A stretch of 64,000 nt of DNA. It comes from Amycolatopsis sp. EV170708-02-1 (lineage in GTDB: Bacteria; Actinomycetota; Actinomycetes; Mycobacteriales; Pseudonocardiaceae). The stretch lies in NCBI RefSeq assembly GCF_022479115.1, contig NZ_CP092497.1, positions 9,114,001 through 9,178,000 of the forward strand, read 5' to 3'. Under the pieces are notes generated by a model, which saw only the letters and a list, made by a program, of their open reading frames with translations, was not told the DNA's origin and did not search any database. Shown here piece by piece: positions 7,163 through 15,738 of the stretch. Positions within the stretch are counted from its first letter, which is position 1; every line of letters starts with the position of its first letter. The translations under genes were made by a program, and so were the position numbers.

Positions 7163-8494
7163 TCAGACCGTGTCCGGAGAGGGGTTCTGCGGCCCCGAGA
7201 TCGAGCGTGGGCTCGCGTTACCGAAGGTACGCGCCAGGTCCATTTCGGACTCGAGCACCGCGGCGAGCCGCCGGACGCCTTCGCGGATCCGTTCGGGCGT
7301 CGGGTAGCAGTAGGAAAGACGAAGCTGTCTGCTGCCGAAACCGTCGGCGTAGAAACCGGTTCCGGAGGCGTACGCGACCCGGGCCGTGACGGCCCTCGGC
7401 AGCATCGCCTTCGTGTCCACGCCTTCGGGGACGGTCATCCAGACGTAGAAACCGCCGTCGGGTTTGGTCCAGCTGCAGCCGGCGGGCATGTGCTGTTCGA
7501 GCGCGGACAGGATCGCGTCCCGGCGCTCACGGTAGTTTTCGCGGAAGGTCTTGATCTGGCCCATCCAGTCGTGAGTCGAGAGGTATCGCGACACGATCAA
7601 CTGGTTAAGCGTCGGCGGACAAAGCGTCGCAGACTCGGCCGCGAGTACGAGCTTCTCCCGGACCGCGTGGGGTGCGAGCACCCAGCCGACCCGCAGACCG
7701 GAGGCGAAGGTCTTCGAAAAAGAGCCCAAGTACACGACATTGTCGGGGTCGATCGAGCGGAGCGCCGGGTACGTCTGGCCGCTGAATCCCAGCAGACCGT
7801 ACGGGTTGTCCTCGACGATGAGGATGTCGTTCTCGCGGCAGATCTCCACGATCTCCGCGCGCCGCTCGACGGCCAGCGTGACGCCGCCGGGGTTGTGGAA
7901 GTTGGGGATCGTGTAGAGGAATTTGACCCGGCGGCCCGCTTTCCGCGTCTCCGCGAGCGCGGCGCGCAGCCCCTCGGGGACGAGGCCGTGGTCGTCCATC
8001 GCGACGTGGACGACGTCCGCCTGGTACGCGGCGAAAGAGCCGAGCGCGCCGACGTACGAGGGACCTTCGGCGATGATGACGTCGCCAGGATCGCAGAACA
8101 GCCGGGTCACCATGTCGAGCCCCATCTGGGAGCCGACCGTCACGACGACGTCGTCCGGGTGGGCCTTGATCCCTTCGAGGGCCATGATTTCGCAGATCTG
8201 CTCGCGCAGGGCGGGGACGCCGTGCGCGGAGCCGTACTGGAGCGCGACCAGGCCGTCCTCGGCGATGAGCTCGCCGACCTGCGTGGACAGCGTGTCCAAC
8301 GGGAGCGCGGCGAGGTTCGGCATTCCGCCGGCGAGCGATACCACTTCGGGGCGACTGGCCACCGCGAACAAGGCCCTGATCTCGGAAGCAGTCATCCCGG
8401 CCGTACGCGCGGCGTAGCGGTCGAGGTGAGGGTCGAGGTTGTGGCGGCCGGGCTCCGGCCGGACAGGGCGGTTCTCGGTCATCAGGCGCTTCAC
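7163..8494 (-). CDS. PLP-dependent aminotransferase, class I/II
   Basis: Fold-type I aminotransferase of 443 residues, similar to the LysN/alpha-aminoadipate and MocR-type aminotransferase group. Seen motifs are VVSLAGGMPN, the phosphate-region VTVGSQMGLDM, IPNFHNPGG with the cofactor-contacting Asn, IVEDNPYGLLGF with the ring-stacking Asp region, and SFSKTFASGLRVGW containing the Schiff-base Lys. The C-terminal arm has RLSYCYPTPERI. Specificity cannot be told. GTG 8494 or ATG 8482 may be the start. The gene is 34 bases upstream of the ligase-like gene and is transcribed with it, and diverges from the GNAT gene. Confidence 0.88.
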   Translation of the reverse strand: MKRLMTENRPVRPEPGRHNLDPHLDRYAARTAGMTASEIRALFAVASRPEVVSLAGGMPNLAALPLDTLSTQVGELIAEDGLVALQYGSAHGVPALREQICEIMALEGIKAHPDDVVVTVGSQMGLDMVTRLFCDPGDVIIAEGPSYVGALGSFAAYQADVVHVAMDDHGLVPEGLRAALAETRKAGRRVKFLYTIPNFHNPGGVTLAVERRAEIVEICRENDILIVEDNPYGLLGFSGQTYPALRSIDPDNVVYLGSFSKTFASGLRVGWVLAPHAVREKLVLAAESATLCPPTLNQLIVSRYLSTHDWMGQIKTFRENYRERRDAILSALEQHMPAGCSWTKPDGGFYVWMTVPEGVDTKAMLPRAVTARVAYASGTGFYADGFGSRQLRLSYCYPTPERIREGVRRLAAVLESEMDLARTFGNASPRSISGPQNPSPDTV

Positions 8495-8676
8495 CCGGCT
8501 TCGAAGTGGACATAGTCGCTACCGACTGGTAGTTCCATCGAGTGTAACCACCCTCCCTCTAGGGGCCCTGGCCTTCCGGTGTTCATCACATCGGCCTATC
8601 CTCGGTCAGGAACCCTTCGGTGAGCCCTGCTCGGGACAAGGCTGCGTCGGGTGTCGTCATTCAGGGAGGTTTGTCT

Positions 8677-9321
8677 GTGTCGCGTCGCGTCGTGGGCGTA
8701 ACCCTGGACAACCTCGAGCATCTGCCGAAGAGCTGCCGCCGCTGCGTGTACTGGGAGCTGGCGCCGCATCTGAAGGCGCAGGCCGAGGAATACGGCGCGA
8801 CCGAGGTCGAAAAGGAAGCTTGGGTCTCCAGCGTGCTGCTGGAGTGGGGTTCCTGCGGCCGGATCGTCTACAGCGACACCCTGCCCGTCGGTTTCGTGCT
8901 CTACGCGCCGCCGAACGCCGTGCCGCGCTCGCTGGCCTTCCCGACTTCGCCTCCCGGCCCGGACGCGGTACTGCTGACCGCCTTCCAGGTCCTCCCCGAA
9001 TTCCAAGGTGGCGGACTCGGCCGCATGCTGGTGCAGGCCGTCGCGAAGGATCTGACCAAACGCGGTGTCCGCGCGATCGAAGCGTTCGGGGACGCCAAAC
9101 CCGACGAGACCGATCCGGACGGCGGGCACAGCTGTGTGCTGCCCGCCGCGTTCCTGCAGAGCGTCGGGTTCAAGACCGTGCGGCCGCATCCGCGGTGGCC
9201 GCGGCTGCGGCTGGAACTGCGGTCGGCTATTTCGTGGAAGGAAGACGTGGAGGCGGCCCTCGAACGGCTGCTCGGCCAGGTCTCCATCACGACGGCCGAG
9301 CCGAGCCTCGGCCGCGCCTGA
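8677..9321 (+). CDS. GNAT family N-acetyltransferase
   Basis: Single GNAT domain, 214 residues. GTG 8677 lies seven bases after AGGGAGG (8663-8669), which decides against the GTG at 8620. The acetyl-CoA loop reads LPEFQGGGLGRMLVQAVAKDL, preceded by the beta-strand LLTAFQVL. A Cys-rich N-terminal stretch (SCRRCVYWEL) is typical of the Rv3916-region acetyltransferases found between parB and cwlM in actinobacteria. The substrate is unknown. It diverges from the aminotransferase. Confidence 0.85.
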   Translation: MSRRVVGVTLDNLEHLPKSCRRCVYWELAPHLKAQAEEYGATEVEKEAWVSSVLLEWGSCGRIVYSDTLPVGFVLYAPPNAVPRSLAFPTSPPGPDAVLLTAFQVLPEFQGGGLGRMLVQAVAKDLTKRGVRAIEAFGDAKPDETDPDGGHSCVLPAAFLQSVGFKTVRPHPRWPRLRLELRSAISWKEDVEAALERLLGQVSITTAEPSLGRA

Positions 9322-9392
9322 CCCTCTCCGCCCGCGCCGTTTAGCAGAGTTTTCGAGCGCGCGCAGCAGCCATCCCCCGGCCTGGGGACAGC

Positions 9393-9455
9393 TGTGGGTA
9401 ACCCGCCGAGTTATCCACAGATCGCTGATAGGAGCGGTGGAAAATCTGTGGATGG
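9393..9455. promoter_or_regulatory. Cluster of DnaA-box-like 9-mers
   Basis: The 287-base gap between the GNAT and cwlM genes (9322-9608) holds three DnaA-box-like 9-mers: TTACCCACA (- strand, 9393-9401, one mismatch), TTATCCACA (+ strand, 9411-9419, exact) and CCATCCACA (- strand, 9447-9455, two mismatches). The gap lies between convergent genes, so it is not a promoter region. It could be a DnaA titration or reactivation site. The rest of the gap shows G-rich tracts and no coding frame. Confidence 0.45.
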
Positions 9456-9608
9456 GTAGGCTGGACCTGGGGACGCCCCCCGGGAAGGGCGGGGGCTGCG
9501 CGCCGGGTGGATCTAGGGGTGGCGTGGTCGGCCGAGGGGGCACACAACCGGTTGTGCCGAGGGCGTCGGCAGAGGGATGTGCGCCCGCGTGCGGGTGTGG
9601 AGGACTGG

Positions 9609-10757
9609 CTACTCCGCTTTGGCGAGTTCGTGGGCCAGGACGTCCGCGAAGGTGAACGTGCCGGTCGGCTGGTCCCCTTCGCCGAGGAGGTACAGGCGCT
9701 TCACGGCGACCAGGATGCCTTCGGCGACGACGTCGCGGAAAGCCGGGTCCGCCAGTTTGCGGCTGTCTTCCGGGTTGGTCAGGTAGCCGATCTCGATCCG
9801 CACCGCCGGGCAGCGGGTGCGGGTGAAGATCTCCCAGGTCTTGTAGTGCGTGCGGCAGTCGAGCATGCCGGTGCGCGCGGCCAGCTCACGCTGGATGAAG
9901 CCCGCCAGCAGCTCGCCGACGGTCGACGTGGTGCCGTTGCCGGTGCCGAAGTGGAAGCTCGCGACCCCCTGCGCCTTGGGCGAGGAGTTCTTGTCGTTGT
10001 GCAGCGAAAGGAACAGGTCGGCGCCCGCCTCGTTCGCGAACTTCGCCCGGTCGCCCTCGCTCGGGCTCTGGTTCGGGCCGCGCGAGATCAGCGCCTCCAT
10101 ACCGGTGGCCTGCATCCGGCCTTCGAGCCGCCGCGCCAGGTCCCAGGCGATGTCCGCCTCGCGCAGACCGCCGGCGACGACGCCGAGGTCCTCGCCGCCG
10201 TGGCCGGGGTCGATCACGATGCGCTTGCCGCGCAGCCGGGGGCCCGCCTGCCGCACCTGCTCCTGCTCACGCAGGAAAACGGGACGGCCGCCGCGGGCAC
10301 GCGGCGACGAGAGCCGGTGCAGCTCACGGATCGTGGCCGGGCCGCACATACCGTCGGCGACCAGGCGCATGTCGCGCTGGAAGGTCTTGAGCGCGCGTTC
10401 GGTCTGCGGGCCGAAGTGCCCGTCGGGGCGGCCTGCGTCGAAACCGAGTTCGGTCAGCCGCTCCTGGAGCGCGAAGACGTCGTCACCCTGCATGGGGGCG
10501 GAGAACATGTAGGTCAGCGGGCGGCTGCCCAGATGGAAGCCCGCGCCGCGAAGCGCCTGGTAGGTCGCCGGACCCACCAGACCGTCGGTGATGAGCCCAC
10601 GGCGCTGCTGGAACGCTCGAACGGCGTGTTCCATCGCCGTGTCGAAGACCTCGTACTCCCCGGATTCGGTCACCGGCGGGAGCAGCTCCATCGCCGCCAG
10701 CGTGGACCTGATCTCGGCGACGTCCGGTCCGGCGTCACCGCGGCGGAGTACCCGCAT
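9609..10757 (-). CDS. cwlM: CwlM-type N-acetylmuramoyl-L-alanine amidase homologue, peptidoglycan synthesis regulator
   Basis: 382 residues, no signal peptide: two PG_binding_1 repeats (about 5-70, HAVRAFQQRRGLITDGLVGPATYQAL, and 85-150, RALKTFQRDMRLVADGMCGPATIREL), then an Amidase_3 domain from about 175 (IVIDPGHGGEDLG, SLHND, RIEIGYLTN). In M. tuberculosis the orthologous CwlM (Rv3915) is cytoplasmic and, when phosphorylated by PknB, activates MurA. The C-terminal PTGTFTF cluster (T365, T367, T369) fits its phosphorylated threonines. The neighbours trxA, trxB and sigM match the Rv3911-Rv3915 order. ATG 10757 has a GAGGAG four bases upstream. Confidence 0.9.
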   Translation of the reverse strand: MRVLRRGDAGPDVAEIRSTLAAMELLPPVTESGEYEVFDTAMEHAVRAFQQRRGLITDGLVGPATYQALRGAGFHLGSRPLTYMFSAPMQGDDVFALQERLTELGFDAGRPDGHFGPQTERALKTFQRDMRLVADGMCGPATIRELHRLSSPRARGGRPVFLREQEQVRQAGPRLRGKRIVIDPGHGGEDLGVVAGGLREADIAWDLARRLEGRMQATGMEALISRGPNQSPSEGDRAKFANEAGADLFLSLHNDKNSSPKAQGVASFHFGTGNGTTSTVGELLAGFIQRELAARTGMLDCRTHYKTWEIFTRTRCPAVRIEIGYLTNPEDSRKLADPAFRDVVAEGILVAVKRLYLLGEGDQPTGTFTFADVLAHELAKAE

Positions 10758-10958
10758 GCACTCCTCGCTCTTCCCTTTGGGGCACCGATCGAGCTCGATG
10801 CACGACTATGAAAACCCTGCGGGGCGAACCCCGGTGCTCTATTGTGCCCTGTGAACTCTCGGTGAGCGCGGAGGCCCGGTCGGTGCGTCAAGTCGCCGTT
10901 CGTGGAACTCGTCCAGGCGTTCCCGTAACAGGGAGTTTTACCCATTCCGGGGAACGAC

Positions 10959-10990
10959 GAAACCCGGAGCCTGGGCAGGCCCCGGGTTTC
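10959..10990 (-). terminator. Hairpin after trxA
   Basis: Thirteen-base inverted repeat (10959-10971 with 10978-10990) with one mismatch and a six-base loop, 18 bases past the trxA stop. It has no clear U-tract, which is common for actinobacterial terminators. The 251-base gap 10758-11008 that contains it must also hold the cwlM promoter and shows no coding frame. Confidence 0.65.
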
Positions 10991-11008
10991 GGCAGGTGAA
11001 ACGCGAGA

Positions 11009-11332
11009 TCAGAGGACGTCGGCGAGGTCCGAGAGCAGCGCGGCCTTCGGCTTGGCGCCGACGATCTGCTTCACCGGCTTGCCGCCCTGGAACAGGATCA
11101 GCGTCGGAATCGACATCACCTGGTAGTCACGCGCAGTGTTCGGGTTGGCATCGATGTCGAGCTTCGCGATGGTCAGCTTCTCGCCGTTCTCCGCCGCGAT
11201 CTCCTCGAGCACCGGGGCGACCATCTTGCACGGACCGCACCAGGTCGCCCAGAAGTCGACCAGGACGGGCTTCTCGCTCGTCAGCACGTCGTCGACGAAC
11301 GTCTTGTCGGTCACCGTCACGGTGTTGGCCAT
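11009..11332 (-). CDS. trxA: Thioredoxin
   Basis: Thioredoxin of normal length (107 residues), the cytoplasmic dithiol reductant. The active site [16 protein letters not shown] and the cis-proline loop [12 protein letters not shown] are both intact. ATG 11332 lies six bases after AAGGAG. It starts 36 bases after trxB, forming the usual actinobacterial trxB-trxA pair, and a hairpin follows. Confidence 0.97.
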   Translation of the reverse strand: MANTVTVTDKTFVDDVLTSEKPVLVDFWATWCGPCKMVAPVLEEIAAENGEKLTIAKLDIDANPNTARDYQVMSIPTLILFQGGKPVKQIVGAKPKAALLSDLADVL

Positions 11333-11368
11333 GGTGTCTCCTTCTGGGTGGTGAACGGGCTGGGAAAG

Positions 11369-12364
11369 TCAGTTGGTGGTGGCGCCGTAGCCGCCGCCGA
11401 CCAGCTCAGGAGTCTCTTGGGCGGTCTCGACACCGGCGTGCTCCGCCAGCCATCGTTCTGCATCGATGGCGGCCGCGCAGCCCGAGCCGGCGGCGGTGAT
11501 CGCCTGCCGGTACGTGCGGTCGACCAGGTCGCCCGCCGCGAAGACACCGGGAAGGTTCGTGTACGAGGTCCGGCCCTTGGTGAGCACGTAGCCGTCCTCG
11601 TCGAGGTCCACCTGGCCGCGCACCAGTTCGCTGCGCGGGTCGTGCCCGATCGCCACGAAGAACCCGGTCACGTCGAGCTTGGACTCCTCGCCGGTCACCG
11701 TGTCCTTGAGCTTCAGGCCCTCGACCTTGCCTTCACCCTCGACTCCGGTGATCTGCTTGTTGAGCGCCCACTTGATCTTCTCGTTCTCGCGGGCGCGCTC
11801 CAGCATGATCTTGGAGGCGCGGAACTCCTCGCGGCGGTGGACGATCGTGACGGACTTCGCGAACTTCGTCAGGAAGGTCGCCTCCTCCATCGCGGAGTCA
11901 CCGCCGCCCGCGACCACGATGTCGTGGTCGCGGAAGAAGAAGCCGTCGCAGGTGGCGCAGGCCGAAACACCGCGGCCGAGCAGTTCCTGCTCGCCGGGCA
12001 CGTTCAGATAGCGGGCGGCGGCACCCATCGAGAGCACGACCGCGCGGGCCGCGTAGCGCTTGCCGTTCGCGACGACGTACTTGACGTCACCAGTCAGCTC
12101 GACGGACTCGACATCTTCCTGGCGCAGGTCGGCGCCGAAACGCTTCGCCTGCTCCCGCATCTCTTCCATGAGGTCGGGACCCTGGATGCCTTCGCGGAAG
12201 CCGGGGAAGTTCTCGACCTCCGTCGTCGTCATCAGCGCACCGCCGAACTGAGTGCCCTCGAACACCAGCGGTTCGAGCTGCGCTCGTGCCGCGTAGACAG
12301 CGGCGGTGTATCCCGCAGGACCCGATCCCACAATGATCAGGTTCCTGATCTCCTCGGCAGCCAC
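11369..12364 (-). CDS. trxB: Thioredoxin-disulfide reductase
   Basis: NADPH-dependent flavoprotein that reduces thioredoxin, 331 residues. FAD-binding [18 protein letters not shown] at the N-terminus, redox-active CATCDG near residue 145, NADPH-binding [16 protein letters not shown], and the C-terminal [25 protein letters not shown] are complete. ATG or GTG 12364 is preceded by a SigR/SigH-like promoter (12403-12428), so it is probably induced by thiol oxidative stress together with trxA. Confidence 0.97.
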   Translation of the reverse strand: MAAEEIRNLIIVGSGPAGYTAAVYAARAQLEPLVFEGTQFGGALMTTTEVENFPGFREGIQGPDLMEEMREQAKRFGADLRQEDVESVELTGDVKYVVANGKRYAARAVVLSMGAAARYLNVPGEQELLGRGVSACATCDGFFFRDHDIVVAGGGDSAMEEATFLTKFAKSVTIVHRREEFRASKIMLERARENEKIKWALNKQITGVEGEGKVEGLKLKDTVTGEESKLDVTGFFVAIGHDPRSELVRGQVDLDEDGYVLTKGRTSYTNLPGVFAAGDLVDRTYRQAITAAGSGCAAAIDAERWLAEHAGVETAQETPELVGGGYGATTN

Positions 12365-12402
12365 CCGTGACCTCCGCTCGTAGTGACCTGTTCACCAGGC
12401 TC

Positions 12403-12428
12403 AACACGATCGTAAGGGCCGGTGTTCC
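12403..12428 (-). promoter_or_regulatory. Disulfide-stress (SigR/SigH-type) promoter of trxBA
   Basis: On the - strand GGAAC is followed after 18 bases by GTT, matching the SigR/SigH consensus GGAAT-N18-GTT at all but one position. The GTT ends 38 bases before the trxB start. In Streptomyces and mycobacteria, trxBA is a principal target of this sigma factor. Confidence 0.55.
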
Positions 12429-12505
12429 CGGGGTGACCGGCGCTACTTTCTCCCGCCTTGCGGCACGGAGGAGATCCGACCTCTAGCGCCGCTAGAAAAC
12501 CTAGC

Positions 12506-12562
12506 GTGGTAGCAAAGGTCCCTCGCTCCCCCTGAAATGGGGCTGGTGGGGAGCGAGGGACC
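12506..12562 (-). repeat. Dispersed palindromic element, copy 1, acting as terminator of the sigM operon
   Basis: GTGGTAGCAAAGGTCCC plus CTCGCTCCC (12506-12530) recurs nearly exactly at 28457 and 63298. In this copy, bases 12517-12531 pair perfectly with 12548-12562 (15 base pairs, 16-base loop). It begins 18 bases past the anti-sigma stop, so it probably ends the sigM operon. The rest of the 12365-12579 gap holds the trxB promoter. Confidence 0.7.
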
Positions 12563-12579
12563 AGTGAGGTTTGGGCCGG

Positions 12580-13371
12580 TTACTTGGCTCCGATGATTTT
12601 GTCGAAGAGGACCGCCGGGTTGCCGGGGCCGCAGTCGGCACCGAAGGCGACGATGCGGAACTGGGCGAGTTTGCCCGTGGTGTAGATCACCATCACGCCG
12701 TCCTTGCCCGCGACGTTCACCGGCCGGATGCCCTCCGGCCGTACGTCGGCGTCCATTCCGGCCGCGGTGACGCAGGCGTCGAGGCGCTCTTCGGTCTTCA
12801 GCGAGCCGAAGTCGCGGACGCCGATCGCCTTGCCGACGAGGGCTTCGGCGCCGCCGCCGTCTCCGCCGACCGAAGGTCCGGGAACCGAGGCCGAGGGCGC
12901 GGGCTGGGCGATTCCGCCCGAATCCGGCTCCCGCGTGGTCGGGACGACGATTGCCACGGCGGCGATGGCCGCCGCCGCCACGGTCGCTATCCCGGCGCCC
13001 CAGCCGATCCGCTTGTTCCGCCGCCGCCGTGCGGCCGCGAGGTCCACCACCGGGGCGACCTGCTCCTGCTGCCTTTCAGGTGCGCCTTGAAACGCAGGCG
13101 TCGCCCGCATTTCGGCGGCCAGCGCGGCGTCGATCCGTGCCGCGTACTCCGCAGGCATCGGTGCGACCGGCTCGTTCGCGAGTTCCGCGAGGTCGGCCGT
13201 GGTCGCTTCCAGTGCTTCGATGATCGCCAGTGCTTCGGGGTCGGCGTTCACCAACGGCCACAGTTCGGCCGCCTCACGCTCGTCCAGCACACCTGCGTGC
13301 AGGTCGGCGAGCACATCGACAGACCACGGCGGACCGACGGTCCCACCGATCCCCCTGCTCTCGTCTGTCAT
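12580..13371 (-). CDS. Anti-sigma factor of SigM type
   Basis: 263-residue single-pass membrane protein. The N-terminal cytoplasmic region (1-115) has the anti-sigma pattern DVLADLHAGVLDEREAAELWPLVNADPEAL. A basic stretch RRRRNK precedes a membrane segment at about 122-145, followed by an extracellular low-complexity linker and a domain with two cysteines. Its start overlaps sigM by four bases, and it occupies the Rv3912 position of M. tuberculosis, so it is inferred to hold SigM at the membrane. The zinc motif HxxxCxxC is absent. Confidence 0.85.
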   Translation of the reverse strand: MTDESRGIGGTVGPPWSVDVLADLHAGVLDEREAAELWPLVNADPEALAIIEALEATTADLAELANEPVAPMPAEYAARIDAALAAEMRATPAFQGAPERQQEQVAPVVDLAAARRRRNKRIGWGAGIATVAAAAIAAVAIVVPTTREPDSGGIAQPAPSASVPGPSVGGDGGGAEALVGKAIGVRDFGSLKTEERLDACVTAAGMDADVRPEGIRPVNVAGKDGVMVIYTTGKLAQFRIVAFGADCGPGNPAVLFDKIIGAK

Positions 13372-14027
13372 CGTCCCTCCCCGTCACCCGGCGTGCCCTG
13401 AGGACGCCTGGCACCCCGTTGCGGGGTAGCGCGCTCTCGTTTGCTTTCGTGAGTTGGGACGTTCGCAATAGCATCGGGGTTCCGTAGATGTCCGAGAACC
13501 TTCGCGAGCTTTCCGCGACCTCGGGCACACCGGCTCTTGACCGTGCCCTCGGCGATGCCGAGCATCTTCGCCGTCTCGGCGACGGAGTATCCCTCGACAT
13601 CGACCAACACGATCGGGGCACGTTGCTCTTCGGGGAGCTGGTCGAGGGCTTCCTTGACGACCAGGCTCGTCTCGCGCTCGGACATCGAGTCGCGCGGCGA
13701 GGCGGGTTCGTTGAACTGCCCGGTCTCGGGCAGCGGAACGGTCGGTCTGGCCTTGCCCCGCCGGATGCGGTCGAGGCACGCGTTCACGACGATGCGGTGC
13801 AACCACGTCGTGACCTGCGATTCCGCCCTGAAGTTGCCCGCCGCTCGGAACGCGGAGATGAAGGCGTCCTGCAGGGCGTCCGCGGCTTCTTCCGGATCCC
13901 GCAAGGTGCGCAGGGCCACCGCCCACATGCGGTCTCGATGTCGCTGGACCAGTTCACTGAACGCGTGCGGGTCTCCAGCGGCGTGTGCCGCTATGAGATC
14001 CGCGTCCGTGGGAGCTGCAGCTGTCAC
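13368..14027 (-). CDS. sigM: ECF RNA polymerase sigma factor SigM
   Basis: 219-residue ECF sigma factor. Region 2 spans about 10-80 (HAFSELVQRHRDRMWAVALRTL, DALQDAFISAFRAAGNF) and region 4 about 120-175 (LPEEQRAPIVLVDVEGYSVAETAKMLGIAEGTVKSRCARGR). A charged tail of about 35 residues follows. It is coupled to its presumed anti-sigma factor by a four-base overlap and sits 31 bases after the pseudokinase gene, as in the Rv3911 locus. In mycobacteria SigM acts on ESX-related and cell-envelope genes, which is suggestive given the type VII-like clusters here. Confidence 0.94.
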   Translation of the reverse strand: MTAAAPTDADLIAAHAAGDPHAFSELVQRHRDRMWAVALRTLRDPEEAADALQDAFISAFRAAGNFRAESQVTTWLHRIVVNACLDRIRRGKARPTVPLPETGQFNEPASPRDSMSERETSLVVKEALDQLPEEQRAPIVLVDVEGYSVAETAKMLGIAEGTVKSRCARGRGKLAKVLGHLRNPDAIANVPTHESKRERATPQRGARRPQGTPGDGEGR

Positions 14028-14058
14028 CCGTGAGAGCCTACTGACCCGGTGTCTGAGG

Positions 14059-15660
14059 TCACCCCGCAGGCAGGAAGGTCAGCTCTTTGAGTTCGGTGAT
14101 GAACTTGCCTTTGTCATCTTCACCCAGCTGAGTGATCCAGATGATGAAGTACTGACCCTGCTGAGGCTGCTGCAAGGCGACGGTCGACTCGCCCGCCGCG
14201 AGGTCCCCGCTCCCGACGACCTTCGTCTCGTCGAGCTTCGGGTTCTTCTTGTCGGCGGAGCGGATCTCGACCTTCGAACCGGCACTCGCCGCGTCGATCT
14301 TCACCTGGCTGAGATTGATCGGGTCCTTGAAGGTCACGACCAGCCCGACGCCGTCCTTGAGCACCGGGAACTGCTCGTCGTACTGGTCGGTCTTCCACGA
14401 GGTGACCGCGTCGCCGTCGGTGGCGTTCCTGGCTTTGCCGGGGCTGTCGCCCTTGCTGCCCGGGTTGTAGACGGCCACGGCCGACGGTTTCACCGCGGCA
14501 CCCACCGCGGGGGCCGGCGGCTTCTGCGCGGGCGGCGGCTGCTGCTCGCCCGAGGGCGGCACGACCTGCGAGGACGACGCGGCGACGTTCATCTTCGGAC
14601 CGCTGGACTTCGACTCACCCTGGAACAGGTTGATCAGCATCATCCCGCCCCAGGCGAGGATGACCACGGTCGCGACGACCAGCACGGTCACGCCGAACGC
14701 CAGCTTCTTGCGCCGCGCGACGTCCTTGACCGGTTTCTTCGTCGTCCACACCGTGCCGTCCGATTCGGCGACGGCCTCTTCCTCGCCGACGGCCTTGATC
14801 AGCTGGGTGCGTTCTTCGGCTTCGGCGACCTGGTCCAGCACGCGCAGGATGGCCGCGCTGGTGCGGATGCCGCCGTGGCCACCGTCCTCGATGGTGCGGA
14901 CGGCGAGCGACGACAGCTCGACCGGGACCGTCGGGACCAGTGAACGCGGCGGGATGACGCGCCCGGTCGGCGCGTGCGGCGCCGCCGGGATCGCGGCCGG
15001 GCCGCCGGGAAGGGCCCAACGGCCGGTCAGCAGCAGGTACAGGACGGCGCCGAGTGCTTTGACGTCGTCGCGAAGGGTCGCTTCGGGCAGCGGGCCGGGG
15101 AAGGCGAGCTTCAGCGCGCCGTCCGGGGTGAGCCGCAGGCGCTGCGGGTGGTCGAGGCCGAGGACGAGACCGTTCTGATGGGCGTGGTCGACGGCTTCCG
15201 CCAGTGCCTGCACCATCCGGGCCGCCGCGGCGGGCGCCACCGGGCGCTGCGCCACGAGGTCGACCAGGTCGCTGCCCTTGGTCCATTCCGCCACGACGAC
15301 ACCGAGCAGACCTTCGCTCGAGGTGACGCCGCTGCCGAGACTGAGCACGTCGAGGACGCGCGCGACCCCGCCGTGGCCGAATTTCGACGCGTGCGCGGCG
15401 CGTTCCAGCGTCCGGCGCGCGAGCCGGGCGGCCTCCGCGTCCGCGGGGTCGCCGACCAGCAGCGTCAGCGCCACGTCCCGCTTCAGCTGCCCGTCGCGGG
15501 CGCGCCAAAGATGCGCGGCTGCCCGCTCGTCCACCCCGAACTGTGCGAGCAGGCGATACCGGCCGTCACCGACGACCCGGCCAGGGGCCAGCGACCCGCC
15601 TTGGGCCCGGATGCCCACCTGGCTCGCCTCCCCTGCCTGTTCGCTCCGTCTCGTATCCAC
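14059..15660 (-). CDS. Membrane pseudokinase of the MurJ (Rv3910 C-terminal) type
   Basis: 533 residues: a Ser/Thr-kinase fold (about 30-270) lacking catalytic motifs, with LVLGLDHPQRLRL where the HRD loop should be and no DFG. A membrane segment follows at about 317-340 (LAFGVTVLVVATVVILAWGGMML). An extracytoplasmic linker rich in Pro, Ser and Gln leads to a C-terminal beta-sandwich resembling a discoidin/F5-8-C fold (about 395-530). In M. tuberculosis this whole unit is fused to MurJ (Rv3910), where phosphorylation lets FhaA bind and restrains peptidoglycan synthesis. Here it is a separate gene 78 bases downstream of murJ. Confidence 0.88.
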   Translation of the reverse strand: MDTRRSEQAGEASQVGIRAQGGSLAPGRVVGDGRYRLLAQFGVDERAAAHLWRARDGQLKRDVALTLLVGDPADAEAARLARRTLERAAHASKFGHGGVARVLDVLSLGSGVTSSEGLLGVVVAEWTKGSDLVDLVAQRPVAPAAAARMVQALAEAVDHAHQNGLVLGLDHPQRLRLTPDGALKLAFPGPLPEATLRDDVKALGAVLYLLLTGRWALPGGPAAIPAAPHAPTGRVIPPRSLVPTVPVELSSLAVRTIEDGGHGGIRTSAAILRVLDQVAEAEERTQLIKAVGEEEAVAESDGTVWTTKKPVKDVARRKKLAFGVTVLVVATVVILAWGGMMLINLFQGESKSSGPKMNVAASSSQVVPPSGEQQPPPAQKPPAPAVGAAVKPSAVAVYNPGSKGDSPGKARNATDGDAVTSWKTDQYDEQFPVLKDGVGLVVTFKDPINLSQVKIDAASAGSKVEIRSADKKNPKLDETKVVGSGDLAAGESTVALQQPQQGQYFIIWITQLGEDDKGKFITELKELTFLPAG

Positions 15661-15738
15661 CGCACTCTCCCGCGTAGCTCCCGCCCCGAGGGTACCCAGA
15701 ATACGACCCGTGAACGCGCGTCATCCGTACGTGAATCG

